Of a DNA stretch of 64,000 bases, positions 25,601 to 39,319 are shown in pieces (the stretch's first letter is position 1; every line of letters starts with the position of its first letter). The translations under genes were made by a program, and so were the position numbers. Under the pieces are notes generated by a model. It saw only the letters and a program-made list of their open reading frames with translations. It searched no databases and had not been told where the DNA came from. Source of the DNA: Xanthostigma xanthostigma (Eukaryota > Arthropoda > Insecta > Raphidioptera > Raphidiidae); contig OY754466.1 in the NCBI GenBank assembly GCA_963575645.1, positions 19,880,001-19,944,000 on the forward strand, in the 5' to 3' direction.

Positions 25601-28600
25601 TTTATGGGAAATGATTTAAAAGAAAGTTGAAGGCGCCATTCACCTTCTTCACCTGAATGTCCGCCACTGATATTAATTACAAGATTTGTTTATTGGCGCA
25701 ATTCTTAGAATTTCAAAGCGTTTGTTGGCAATATTAATAGTGCAGTCCATATTGTCCGAAAAGTTCGCGGATTTGCCAACAAACATACCTATTCCATTGA
25801 GGGAGATTTATTTGGTTGAGGAACAATTGAAATAAGCTTTACCAAAGTATCGCTTGTGGCCAACGTTTCGAAAATTATATTTTCATCCTCAAAATATAAT
25901 TTTCGAAACATAGGCCACAAGCGATACTTTGGTAAAGCTTATTTCAATTGTTCCTCAACCAAATACATCTCCTTCAATACATATTTTGGAACAAAACTTC
26001 TACTTAATACCTATTACAAGTATATCACATTTTCAATAAATAAAATTATCGACCAATTTTTTTGTCTGATAATTTTATTTATTGAAGAGTTCTAATCAGA
26101 CGTTAATCAAAGATTTGTATATCACATTTTCTTCATTAACGTGACCGTCACTATACAAGTTAACCCACACTGACTTTTTCTGGATTATTCCGAGGCAAAT
26201 GAATGGCGGCTTATCATCACATGCCATGTACCAATTTATGAAATAGGATTAAAATCAGCAGAGCCCTTTCTGATAAAAATTTATATGATGACATTATTAT
26301 ATGCCGTCAATCGAATTGAATTAAATTTGACAAACGCCTTCAGAGTAACATGTAGAAAGAATACTGTTCAAAACAAATGTTTTTTTTTTTTATTTCTGTA
26401 TTATTTTCTTATAAGCTGTCGTATTTACTGTTAATGCTTATATTTTACATACTATATTTCCATTTTTTTAGTACGACACTATAAACTTGGAAACCCTGAT
26501 TTTGTTGGAGATTTTTAGTCTGAGAATACTATAATTAATATGTTTGAAGATTTTCATGGCATTGACCAAAAGATTTACATAAGACATTTTAAGTGATCTA
26601 AATTATGAGAGCTCAAAAGAGGAAAAGACTATCTTCAAGTGAAAAATTATCATTTTACTAACCTGTTTAGAACTAACAGACTCCTCCCCACTACTACTGC
26701 TGCTGCTTGAAGTTATTTCTTCTTCTAATGTGAGTTTTGCCGACAATCCTTCCAATTCAAGATCCAAGTATAACTGATTTAGCTGGTCATTCACCAACAA
26801 TGGCTTAATTAAAAAAAAATAAAGAATAAATTTAAAACCGTTGTTACAATAGATTTTACAAAAATCGGCATGATATAACCTTTCTGAGATTTTAAAAATT
26901 ACCTGTTGAATTTCTTTTAATGACATCATATCGGCTTCTAATATATCACTGACATTTTTAACGGACATTTGATATTTATAAATTAATTCAGGCGTTACAG
27001 AAACAGCCTCTAACCAGGGCGGAGTCGTTTTTCGTTTAGGTTTTGCTGGTTTCGCTTCATCACACTGCATTGAACCCCCGTTCTTTGACTGATCTGGACC
27101 AACTAAACAAGGTTTATTTTCTGTGTTGGTACTGTCATCATTTGAACCGGACTCTGTCTTTAAGAAGGATGAATAGAAAGACGAATAACAACTGCTATCT
27201 TCTTCTGTTTCTAGACTAGTAACTGTAGGTTTTGCTTTAACGTCATTATTTAGAATCTGCAATCAATTATATACCATTGTTAATAATGTACGAATACAAA
27301 TTTTAAAATTGAAATCGTTCATTCTTGCCACGGTTCATAAAAATGTAAAATACAAATTGTTTCATTTAAATAACTAAGTTGAACATTCGAATTTAGTTTT
27401 TGTCATGCAATTTCCTGATGCAGAATATTTGAATTACAATTTGTCATTTACTTTACGAAATCAATTATTAACAAAAATTATGAAATAAAATAAAATTATC
27501 GTAATGTTACGAAAATCATAAACAATTAAAACACTAAACAGAAATGACATGAGACCTTGGCGATAGATATTGTGCTAGAGTTATTAATCTCGAGAGCACC
27601 ATCTTGATCTGGTAAGCTAGGATGCGGTGACGATGGGTCGCATACTGACTGTATGCCAAGGTCCCGTTTAGAACATTCAGACATGGCCTGAAAAGAAAAA
27701 AAAAATAACCACATAACATTGACAATTAAGTTCTGAATAAACCCATTAATAAAAGAAAATGTATACGTTTGACCATTATAAACCATCGATTAAGAAAATA
27801 AACCGTTTTGTTCACGTGAATTAAAAATTAAATTACTTTAAAGCTGTTAAAATGACATTGCTAAAAAAATCTTTTTTTGAAATTTCATTTCAATATTTAC
27901 AAACTGTGCATTTAGGTAACTCAATTCTATTAAAATTTCAGTTAAAATTAACCTTCTTAGATCGAAACTATAACGTCAAACGAATACATATAACATAATC
28001 AATTTTATTAAAACGGATATTTACCCTTTTCTCTCAAAGTCCAACATTACATTTTAATATAGGCGATTAAATACATACTCTTTTGCCGCCTGGAGATGCT
28101 ATACTTCCAAGAGCACTTCCCGGTTCGGCTTTCACAGAAGTAGCTTGACTAGCGGGCCGCGGCGCTTTACTTGGCCCAGTATAAGGTTGCGCCTCACTTA
28201 CGGTGGATGCCGGCGCATGCGTTACAGCAGGAAAATTCGACGACGACGGTTTCACGACCGGCGTTACAGGCACAGCCACAGGCATGGCCATCGGCGAATA
28301 CATCATCAACGTTGTTCCAAATATCGCAGGATACATCATTCCACAAGGCACTGTGCAAACAATAATGACATTATGTTAAAATTTGATTGTATCATCTACA
28401 AAAGGTGTTTGCGTTATTTGGTTCTAACAGTTGAATTCTAAGACATGAACGTGTTTCACAATCGTTATGAAAATCTTTATTAAAATTTGTACTAATATAT
28501 AAAATGGTAAAGGGACCTCTGTATAACGGAAGAACGCGTTTCCAGTTTTTTTTTTGTCTGTCCATCTGTGTGTACCAGCATTACCCGAAAATGACTGAAC

Positions 28601-31600
28601 TGATTTTGGTACAACTTGATATACCTACCATTAATAATTTTGGTACATAAAAGTACGTCTACACTCGTAGTAAAATAAAGTTCAAATCAAAAGCAACATT
28701 AGATAATCAAATCTGCGGGCAAAATTAGCGTTCACGCAAGTGAAGTTCTGGAATAAAGATAGTAATATTATAAAAATTACCAGGAAACGAATTTGTAGGA
28801 GGTCCAGGATGTTCATGAGGTTGTTCGCCAACACCAGCTGGAATATAATACATGGCCGGAATCATTCCCGCACCGAAATTTCCCGATGCTTTCTGATTCG
28901 TGGAAATGTTGGCAAAAGGTGACATCGAAAATGGAGGCCATAAGTTTGCATTGTTTACCTAAACGAATTTAAATTAACGTCAGAAATATTTTCACTTATA
29001 TGGTTATTATGCATGATCATGAGTAATGAGTTTTCTTTTTATTAACTTACAGTAGACTGCGATATTCTGTTCCTGTCGTTTTGTATCGACTCGCTATTTA
29101 ATACTGAAGGATTTATTTGTGCTGGATTTAGTAAATCTATGTATTCTGTTGTTTGCTCTGGAATGTTGTGCTGATGTTTAGACTGTTTGTGACAGTCTCC
29201 TTCCCAAGAATGTGAGCCGCTACGCTTAACACCATGATGATGAGTAGCCTGAAAAACGATTGAAACAAAAATCAAACAACCGATAGAGAATTTTTTCAAT
29301 AAATAAAATTATCGACCAATTTTTCAGACAATATATTAACAAAAAAATATATATATATTTGTTAATATATTGTCTGAAAAATTGGTCGATAATTTTATTT
29401 ATTGAAGAGTTCTAATCAGACGTTAATCAAAGATTTGAACCGATAGAGGAAGCCATTGTCAACGACCTGGATAGATGGACCGCAAGTTCCGATAGAAAGA
29501 GACAGATGCAATAATTGAATAACATGTTTCTTAGTCACACTCATTAGGTCCTATAAAGTGTACCATGTAAATTTTAAAAAACGAAGAAATGTCAATTCTT
29601 TAGTGATGGCTTATTTGCTTAAAATGCTTTCTAAGTATAAACATACCATTTAAGTTTACTAAAAATTAATCTCAGACTATTTTGTTGTTTGATGAATTAT
29701 TTCAAAATAATTTGTTTATATCAGTTTTTACGAGTTTTAGTTTTCAGTCAGAGTGAGACGTCAGCCAAGTCATTATTTCTCTTACAAACAAATTAAGTAA
29801 ATCTGAATGCGCAGTAGTATACTAGCTCTCCATATGTACATCTTGTTGTATATTATTAGGTTACATGCCAAAGAAATTATATATAAAGTACATACCTGTG
29901 CATCTAATTTTCCTAATTTATATTTGAGTTTGAATTCACGATCTCTGTCTCCCTTGGAATATGACCGTTGTTCTCTATGTTTTTTAACCATTATTTTTTC
30001 CATATCTTCATTATGTCTGTAACAAATAATTTCAATTTAAGAAAATTCAATTTCCAAAAAAGATTTAATAACAATGTCTCCAAATCAAATTTTATTTACT
30101 TCATTAGCAATGCTTCCGTTAAAGTTGACGGTTTATATGAATCTTGCGAACCATTGGTTCCACTAGTTGTGCCACTTTCCATATTAGCATTACTTCCTGA
30201 ACTCAAATTTCCAGCACTGCCACTACCTGACGCTCCACTATCTTGTAACGGAGATAAATATTTTCTAAAATAAAAACAGTGAAAATAATATTACCATAAT
30301 TGTTTAATTATTATCAAAAGTACAAGTATATGTAGCTATGTACCAAACTGAACGCAGTGTACTGTTTTAGAAGGACAAAAAAAATATAGGAGAATCAACA
30401 ACAAAAATACAAAGATAATTCAAGGAAATACACCGCATTTAGTGAATATACAAAAGAAGCCTAAGGTGGTATGGTTCTGTAATGAGGTTAAGTGAGAATA
30501 GTTGGTCTTTTTAGATTCCAGAAAGAAGGAAGACTAAAGGCAAGACTGGATTTAAGAAAAAAAATGGAGCCGTCGTAAGACGCCTGGCATATGTAAAACA
30601 TTTTAAGATTGCCAAATGCAGCTTTAAGTTAAGAAGCCTATAGACTCTTTACGGATATTTCCTTAAGCTCTATGGACTCTGCAACTTTAAGTTACTAACA
30701 GGACCACCTAAGTGACTATTCTAACTAATAACTCTCAGACGTCCCCGTCAACAAAAGCCATGTTACAAATACAATCCAACACAGCAAACGTTACGCGCTG
30801 CCATCTAACGGTATACTAGTAACTGAAAAACGTAACTTCTTCCCATAAAAGTGTCACCACAATTGCACGGTTTTACTCCCAACCAAACGGGCCATTAGAT
30901 GTTGGACATAAAAAAAAATGGCAGTCTGCTGTATAAATCGTATTGGTCTGACATCATAAATATTTACCTAGGATTCTGGTTATTCTTCCCTTCCTGATCA
31001 GTGTCGGTATTACTACTTGTATTATTATTTAAAGCTTCTTGCTGACTATCATCAGACAATGTCGTCGTTAATGGTTTGCTTTCGAAGAAACGTTGCAGAT
31101 TATCACTATAGTTTAACTGATTGTAACTAGGCGGTGTTTCACTGGAAGATTTACTATCGTAATAATCGTGATGCGGTGAAATTTCTCCTAACATGACTGA
31201 ATCCCGTTCCTGAAACCAATTTCATACTTATTAAAATAATAATAATAACAATAATTGCACTCAAGAAATGAAGAAATAATGTTTAGGAAAAACTAAACAT
31301 TCCAGATCCCACGTCATGTCTAACATTAAAATCGTTTCAATAAAAATACCGCAACACAAAAAAATAATTTTATTACGAAATCATACTCTTACTCAAAGTT
31401 AAATCGCGATAAGATGTGCTGCCGATCCTTCAAAAAGGTTTAAACAAATGTTATTTGTCCTCGCGAAAAATGTAGGATTTCATATTAAACTCAAAAAAAA
31501 TCATATTAAGTACGCAAAATAAAATAAATGTTTGCTTACTGAAAAGCTAGCATCGTTATCTTGAGGCATTTCTATGTTTAGATTCTGTTTCGAAACTTCA

Positions 31601-34600
31601 TCCATAAGACTTTCCATAAATGAGGCAAGGTCTTTACATCTCCTCGAAACCTGTAATTTTGTGGAATCACCCACTCGAGGTAAGTCTTGTTTGAGCAATG
31701 CAAGTACATTTTCTTGAATTTGTTTACTTTCTTTTAGTACTTCCTCTGATATTTGACTAACACTATCTTCTGGTACAGCTATTTCAAAAACGTTTGGATT
31801 ACTTGGTCCCTGAAATTAAATATCACGATCAATATGGTTGTTTAACAATAAATAGAGTTTCATGCAATTTACACCAATTTGTTCAAGTTGATAGGTTCCA
31901 AAAGAATAATGAGAAACTCAACATTTACTGAAAATATACCCAATTTACTGTTTATATTTCCTTAGTTTTCCTTTGGAAACTAGCATACAAAAATTATATT
32001 AACCCTAAGATAGGTGTTCGTATATTATTTACTTTTAAGCGCTTTCCCACCTTATTTAAACGTTTTATAACGAATTGGTAAGCGGTTAATAAATTACAAA
32101 AAAAAAAAAGAAAACAGGGAAGAAATGTTGATAGTTCTTTTCGTATTATCACAAAAAGTCAAAAGCCTTAAATTAGATACAATCATAAATATAGACGTAA
32201 ACATCTAAATCTAAACCAAAACAATAGCTTTCGATAAAAGACTGATCAACATGAGTGTCCCCGTTAAACGTATGGATCAAAATGGCGGAAATGAGTAACA
32301 AATGATGGACGAATTTTGGGCATCAATGGGGTTCGCGCGGGATCCACATCAATTTGATTAGTCGTTTAACGTATTCAACCGGTATCATAATAATTAATTC
32401 ACGTTCCACTTCTCTGAAATGAATTTAGAAAATCAAAATAAGAAAGCAGTTTATAAATTGTGGTTAAATTCTAGTTACGCCAATGCCTAGTAAGCCAATG
32501 AGCAATTGCTAAAACAGAAAATGCAACAGTTTTAACGACTTATTTTGACACTTGATGAATACAATTTTAAAACTTTGACATGATTTAGATACACCATTTG
32601 TAGATAACTTAATATAAACATTTCATACGCACATATAACATAATGCCATAAAATATATCAGTTTAGATCGATTTTCAAAAAAACATCTATTATGCTGGCA
32701 CAAATAAAGCGACGTTAATATTATAAAAAAAAATATTAGCCATTAGATACCTACCTACTATTAAAAATAATAACGACATTTAACAACCATATGCAAACAG
32801 AAACTTTAGACACATATTCTACTTTTAACAGCTACAACCAACACCAAAAACTGACAAAAAAAAATAATTGAAATAACCAAAATGTTAGCGCATTCAAATA
32901 CCAAAAGCCTTTTTTGTACATATCGAATTTGCAAAAAATTATCTAACCTGCAACACACGATTGTGTCCTATAACAAATTCTAATTTACGTGTCCATGGAT
33001 TAACAAAACAACTCCAATCTGTTTCAATGACCGCATATCCACCATTTTGTACAGCAAACCTGTATGGTTTGCTACGAAAAACTGAACCGGCAACCTGAGC
33101 TTTTTTTACTACTGAAATGTTCAAAAAATTCACCGATATTATTATACCAATGATTGTATGACAAATGAATGAGAACGTTTGAAAATGTATGTGTAGTTTA
33201 TAAAAAGCATGCAGATAAAATATAGGTAAGGTTCTTTTTCAAAACTTATAATGTAAAATTAAAAATACATCAACTACCCACTTCGACGTATTTTTCAGTC
33301 GTATTTGGTAGACAATTCTTTATGTAGGCTATCGCTCTTCAACTGAATCTTACAAATTATTGTTCATTACGGTTGAAAAAATTGACCAAATTTTAAAATC
33401 ATGCTAACCTCGTGTTTAGGATGATGAGACTTCAGAATAATTAATCTTATCTAACTACGTCTTCAATATAATTTACAAATAGTTGTTGTTATGTATAATT
33501 TCGTAGCGATAACTAACTTATAATACTAACCCGAATATGTATAAAAAAATGACATGAAAATAACGATAGAAGTAATAATTGTATATATACCTGTTTCATA
33601 TATTTCTTTCAATAATGGCAAATCTTCAGGATGGTAGAAGTCAAAAATAGAACGGCCTAACATATCTTGGGGTAAATATCCAAAATTCGCAACAACATCG
33701 GCGTCTACATGTGAAATTTTACATGACGCCGTGTGCCTCATATTGAACTTTGACGACACTCTAGTTTCATTGGACACCTTGTATGGTGAATACACAGGCA
33801 TAGCCGCCACGATCAAAAATACATCGCGGTTTTTATCAGCAGAAGGATCTGCATGATCGGACATCTGACGGAATGTAAGAGATAACTGAAATGGCTGATA
33901 TGAAACTGATTTCTCTGTCACTCCAAATCCAGTTGATTTTAAGCCTCGATAGCGGCGTAAACATACGTAAAGTGAATTTTTGCTATCTGAAAAAATAAAT
34001 GAGTTTCTTTTAGTGACGGAACAGAACAACATTCAGTGGCTTAGTAATTGTCGTCGGAAACATTCCAAACGATTATACATTTCAGAAGCTCGACAACTAA
34101 GGCTATTATAGCGTATTTCTGATACGAAATAAGTTTTTTACTTATCATTAATATTTTTAGTAATTGATTACATAATACGTCGTATTATCGACACTAGTTC
34201 CGAGACCCAGAACAATGGCTACATGTTCGTTAAGGAAAACCTGCGCTTAGTTAACTAATTAACTAAATGTCAAGTTTTAATGCTGTGAGCACAGCGAGAA
34301 AAAAACATAATACCATATATCTATTAATTAACTATATGAATCATTGCCTATCTACTCAATGTGCGATGAGTGAACGCAACAAAGTGTATCAAAAATATAT
34401 CTGCGTCTCTTTCTTCGATGTAATTCCCTGATTTCTCCGATGATAGGATTGGTTGATGTACTTGCATTCAATCTGAATAAAGTATCTCTGTTTCAAAAAC
34501 GCTGTCTTTTTCTATGACGTTAACATGGGCGTATCCAGCTTTTGGCCCAGGAGGGAGGCCCCGTGCTTGTTTTGCACCCTAATAATTCGATTGCGATTTT

Positions 34601-37600
34601 ATTTCTATGCTCAGTATAGAATAAAAGTATATGCATAATACTGACCTTTGTAAGGGTTTGAAGAATCAGAGAATGGGACAGCGACACCCGCTGTAATACA
34701 CGAAGCAAACGTATCCCGATCCTTTGGATGGATGAAATCAATAAACGATCGTCCCAGCCACATATCCTGTGGGAATCCGAGGACGTTGGTCAAACTTGGC
34801 GTAGTGTACAACACAACACCGTCAAACATTGATATCACACAACAAAAACCGTCCTGAAAAAAAATATGGTTTTGAGAATTTCTTCAATTCTTCACTCTAA
34901 TACAAGATGCATTCACAAGATCCTACTAAAACTATAAACAACGTTTTGTTTTTTTTCTTGACAATTGGTATTGAAACTTTACTCACAGTAGTAATCTGTA
35001 GCAAAGTGTAGTTTTTACGTCGATGAGAAAATTATAAACAAACAATAATTGCAAATAAACACCTTTACTTCCACAACAGTCAGTTACAAAACCATCCATA
35101 AATGATAAATTATGGTATAAGTTTGAACTTAAGTCCCAATTTACGTGATAAAATGAATGGTCATGGAACGTTTTTTTGTCATTGACTTTTTGTGGTGGAA
35201 GTAAAGGTGTTACACAAGTACCGACCAATAAAGACATTGTTCTCTGTGCCCCCTGTAAGAGAGTACCTCATCAATTGTCATGTGTCTGGAATCTTTTAAA
35301 TATAAAGCTCGACAAGGACGCCAGCTATCTTAGGACTAACTCAATTAAAACTCGTTAACAGTATTTGATCATATAATATGTATATCTTACTATCTGAATC
35401 GAAATATTACAATACGTAATGAGTAATAACGATAAAATACCTCAAGCTGACATGAAGTTTTGGTCGGCTGCTTAGTACTAACAACTTGTTCAGTAGCAGC
35501 GGTGGGTACATCCATTGAAGTGTAACCAGGCGCTGTCTGATTGGTTGGCGGTTGTATCCCGCTGCCAAGAACTCCAACCACCGTTGGATTGCTCCATGAC
35601 TGGGCTCCAACTTGCTCTGACTGAGCAGATTCTGCTACACAAGCAAAAATATCCACAGTAAAGTATTTTTACTAATTATAGGTATTTATTTTGATATGGA
35701 TGATCAACAACAGTTCAACAATAAATTTAGATTAAATTAGTTATTTTTATTGCATTGTGTACTAACCAGTTGATGTAATGGGAGGTACCAACGGTACTGC
35801 ATCTTTAATTGCTTCTGGTGTTGTTTGTACACACGAAATTAGATTAGCATCCTTAGTTTCGTTCACTTGAAAAAAAAAATCAAAAATAGTATACGAAATG
35901 TTTATAGAAAAATTTAACGCATTATCTTGTACAATATAATAATTGTTGATCTAAATCAGTGCCGGGTTTTCAACAAACGTGTTGGTGGGCATATTTGCAT
36001 TCTAAAAACAAGTAATTGTTCTCCAAACGCATAAATACTGCTATCACGCGCAGCTGAAAGAAATGCCTTATAAATGAGATAAAATGGGCTACTGGTTTAA
36101 AAAACCATGTGTACACCTTACATTGGCCTTTTCCCAAAAATACATGAATATTATGGTGATGATCCTTTTTGCGGAGAGCTGTGGGCAGTTGACATACTCG
36201 AATGCGGCACTGAACTACAATGAATCTTGTTTTAATGCAATACAACTTACAATTTCCATCTAAATTTGCAGTTGTTAACAACTGAATGCCATTATCCAGA
36301 AGATTTCCTTCACTATCCGCCGCCGTAACTGAAGTTGTACCAGCAGGTGTCGTGCTTTGCGATTTTAATTTCTTTTTCTTATATTCTTTATCTTTGTTGC
36401 GCTTACTTATTGGCTTGGGTACTGCTTCATTGCTGAAAATATTGTACAAATTAAACTCGGTTTATCTTTTCGAGTCGCGCCAATTTGTACATGGAGCAAA
36501 AGTTTAAATAATGATGAAAAAAACCTTTCTCAATGTAGAACGTTTTTTCTACCAATACTACCCGAGTCAGAAATTTAGTAAGAAGGAAATTTAATACTCA
36601 TACACTCCAAATTTTATTTGAAAATTTTATCACCATCTGATGTTATCAGCGTCTATAACTAGAGTAATAAGGTACCTAGTAAATAATCCGCATGTACCTA
36701 TGTACATTTGATAATGAGCAATCTGTGTTTATTTTCCCTAGCGCCTCATAGTTATTTAGCTTACAGTTTAAAATAAAAAAATATTTACCCGCTGCTAGCT
36801 ACCGTGGACGGATGCCCACCATAGCCACTACTGCCGCTGGAATGACTGCCACTTTTCTGTGACTTGGAACTCTCACTAAAAACAAACAATTTTTTTAGAC
36901 TTAAATCTAGAAAACAAAACTGAGAATCTTTTGCCTTATTTTAGGTGCAATTTTTAATTGTTATCTGTATTATTTTTTTTGATATAATTATGATTAAAAT
37001 TTACAACTATTCTATTTGAAAAAAATTTTGACTTTGCTAAATTCTAGTTAGTTAGCAAAGTACTGTCTTAATTCAGTTATCACATTGTGGCATTTGATAA
37101 AAGATGCAGGTATGCAACAATTTTTTAGTTTATGAGATATGCAGAAACGTATGACTACCATTAGTACGTTTTCGCCTATTTTATTTAGTGACGTCAGAAT
37201 GGTCAAATACGTAGTCTGCTAATAATATTATGTTACACAATATCTAATTATTCTTTTTTATAACACGTTCATTATTTGTCTACCTCATCGGCTTCGTTTG
37301 TCTACGCATATGACGTCTTGCATAATCGATATCGTCAGATTCAGTTTGAAATAGAAAAAAATATTCGTAGCTTAAGATCAAAAAAACTCGGGTCGCAGTG
37401 CCAAACCCTGCCGACAATATAGTGTATTTGCTAACACAGACAGTTTATTATGTAAACTAAACTTTTTTGTTTTTGGGCAAAATAAAAATTTAACCCCTTA
37501 GTACAACCCTTAAAATAATATTTTTTTCTCAATTTCAATATTATTATCAATTTACCAAATTAAATTCTCCCTTCACTAAGTAAATCCATATCTAATAACT

Positions 37601-37894
37601 AACGTTTTCATAAAATTTTTAAGTCCGGTCCTGTCGGGCAGATTTTAATAAAATTTTGGCAACAGATTTTTATCTCTACTAACGAGTTAAATTTCCATTT
37701 TGAAACGATTCTGAATTTTTTTTCGGTATTTTTGGGCCCAAAAAAATGTTTCAACCCCTAAAACCTACCCTTAAAGTAGCCCGATTGGGCCCATTTTAAA
37801 TAGGCTTCGTGCGGTGATGGATTTTGACATGTGGTCCAAATTTCGTTAAAATCAATTAACTCCTTCGAAAGTTATTGCCCGCACCTATATATAT

Positions 37895-37933
<39 letters not shown>

Positions 37934-38880
37934 TAAACATACTTTTCCAAAAATGGTGCCAAAGTGTTTAGGAGGCTATGAAACGTCGAGAAATTTTGGT
38001 CCGACCCCTAGGTCCCGCCATCCCACCGACGCCAATAGTGTAAGTGCCTTATGGCAAATACACTAATAAAGCAATACCTATTGACTGTTAAAATTATTGT
38101 ATTTAATTTAGTATTTTTAACAATTTCGATATTGCATTATTATTATTCTACACTACGAAAAATTCCTTGTCCTATTTGTAATACATTCAAGGATTACAAG
38201 TTTCTTATATCCGAGGACAAAAATACTACATTTAAAATTTGCAGCAATTGAAAATACAATAATTTAGAATCTTAGAAATTAAATCATTAAGAGAGTATGA
38301 TTGCTTTTCTAAATTTTGATCTATAGTTAAGTTTAAAAAAAATAACTATTTAATTTATTATCTTTATGAACCTTTTAAGGTCATACATTCAACTCTTGAT
38401 GCATAAAGAAACTAAGTCATCGATAAATAATACAAAAATAATTACTGCACAAATACACATGGTTTATGATTCAAGTAAAAATATTTAAAATAAATTGTTT
38501 TTTTTTATACTTGCAAATATGCATTTATTTTTGTTATTAAAATAGGCAACTGATCATAAGTTACAAATACATTTTTCGTCGAAATTAAATCTTTTTCAAG
38601 ACATTTTACGTGATACCAAGTAAATAATTGATCATTTTAGAATTGTTTTCCTGTTTGCCCTAAGTACCTATAAATTCCCTAACGCAATTTCGATTTCAAA
38701 TGATTTGCAAATTTATATTAAGTTATATTAAAAAAATATGACTGTAACAAGTGCAATGTTCAATTAACCGGCTAATTAATAATATTTTTATAAGACTGAC
38801 CTTCTCTGTGAGTGACTGTTGCTACAGCTGTTGGAATATCCAGAATCAGATACCTTATGTGTTCCGGATTCGGACTCCAT
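22604..38880 (-). CDS. per: PERIOD circadian clock protein, 19 coding exons, complete
   Basis: Negative limb of the insect circadian loop: PERIOD enters the nucleus and represses CLOCK-CYCLE transcription. Exons (minus, 5' to 3'): 38880-38801, 36875-36789, 36432-36251, 35865-35767, 35634-35441, 34853-34646, 33986-33591, 33111-32948, 31809-31540, 31209-30968, 30264-30100, 30016-29896, 29248-29051, 28958-28781, 28350-28079, 27687-27556, 27256-26903, 26803-26663, 22687-22604. All junctions are GT/AG and in phase; 3,567 nt give 1,188 aa, usual for the family. Visible: Ser-rich N-terminus ([13 protein letters not shown]), basic NLS about 66-79 ([14 protein letters not shown]), PAS-A about 216-283, PAS-B about 350-470 ([14 protein letters not shown]), kinase-target region with [14 protein letters not shown] near 580, Gly/Ser tract near 650-680, [38 protein letters not shown] at the end. 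No long Thr-Gly run as in Drosophila. The identity is certain; single splice sites could shift. Confidence 0.95.
23498..23664. mobile_element. small MITE with about 43-bp imperfect inverted ends
   Basis: ACTGGTAAAATACGCGG...ATAGTATGG at the left and its imperfect complement (CCGTACTATAATGA...CGTATTTCACAAATTG) at the right. Lies in the last per intron. Confidence 0.65.
24834..25669. mobile_element. dispersed element, CAGTGGCG ends, copy 2
   Basis: Begins CAGTGGCGACTAGTGGG and ends GTCCGCCACTG, short inverted ends of hAT type; homologous in order to 14291-15145. No clear 8-bp target duplication, so the boundaries are tentative. Non-coding. Confidence 0.6.
25796..25978. repeat. 183-bp palindrome; one arm also at 18137-18228
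   Basis: Arms pair around TCATCCTCAAAAT near 25885, with few mismatches (outer ATTGAGGGAGATTTATTTGG-like end). The right arm matches the single sequence at 18137-18228, suggesting inverted duplication of a dispersed repeat. Confidence 0.8.
26035..26117. mobile_element. 83-bp hairpin retroposon with 14-bp target duplication
   Basis: Flanked by TATATCACATTTTC at 26021-26034 and 26118-26131. The insert is a hairpin (AATAAATAAAATTATCGACC with its partner) followed by a 33-nt tail ending ATCAAAGATTTG, shared exactly with the copy at 29289-29437. Confidence 0.8.
29289..29437. mobile_element. 149-bp hairpin retroposon, second copy, 11-bp target duplication
   Basis: Lies in a per intron between copies of AACCGATAGAG (29278-29288 and 29438-29448). 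Here the hairpin is longer (stem of about 45 bp around a TATATA loop, 29297-29405), then the same 33-nt tail. Confidence 0.85.
31810..32947 (-). other. per: per intron, no further feature
   Basis: 1.1-kb intron between the exons that carry the end of PAS-B ([12 protein letters not shown]) and GPSNPNVF. I see nothing else in it. Confidence 0.7.
36876..38800 (-). other. per: per intron 1.9 kb with TA-repeat element
   Basis: Between the first two coding exons. Contains a (TA)n stretch at about 37886-37940. Short inverted ends TAGTGTATTTGC (about 37421) and GCAAATACACTA (about 38055-38066) may bound a 640-bp element that carries the microsatellite. Confidence 0.6.
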
Positions 38881-39319
38881 AATGTTCTTTTATCTAAAAC
38901 AAAACAAAAAAAATATTTATTTATCACGAAATCTGAGGAACTATAAAGCCTACAGACATGAAAAACTTTCTTTTGCGCGGACTAATAAGAGATTTTTCGA
39001 AATACAATCCCTAAGGAGATTTTAACAAAAATTTTATATTTCACAAATCATCAAGTGAGAAGTAGTGAAACTCTTCATTAAAAATAAGCAGATACATCTT
39101 GAAATGAGAAATGATGCTTCTCGTAGTTCCTATGAATACCTATAGGTACACAGATATAAATATTTTATAGGTATTTCCGTATACAAGATTGTTGATTGTT
39201 TCGACAACAGACTGTGTTGTCACCATCAGGTGAAAATAAAATGTGACTTCGTTTACGTGGAATAAAAGTGTATATAATTAATTAAAAAATTCAAGGAAGA
39301 CACTAATTTACGAAGACCC

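Larger units (their letters stand above)
22688..26662 (-). other. per: last intron of per, 4 kb, repeat-filled
   Basis: Separates the final 28-codon exon from the rest. It holds a MITE (23498-23664), a run of 12 C (23953-23964), the repeat 24834-25669, the palindrome 25796-25978 and a small retroposon (26035-26117). Donor GTTAGT at 26662-26657, acceptor TTTGCAG ending at 22688. Confidence 0.8.

Noticed and set aside
28145-28441. 98-codon plus-strand ORF rich in Arg and His
   Set aside because: Antisense shadow of a per exon (28350-28079).
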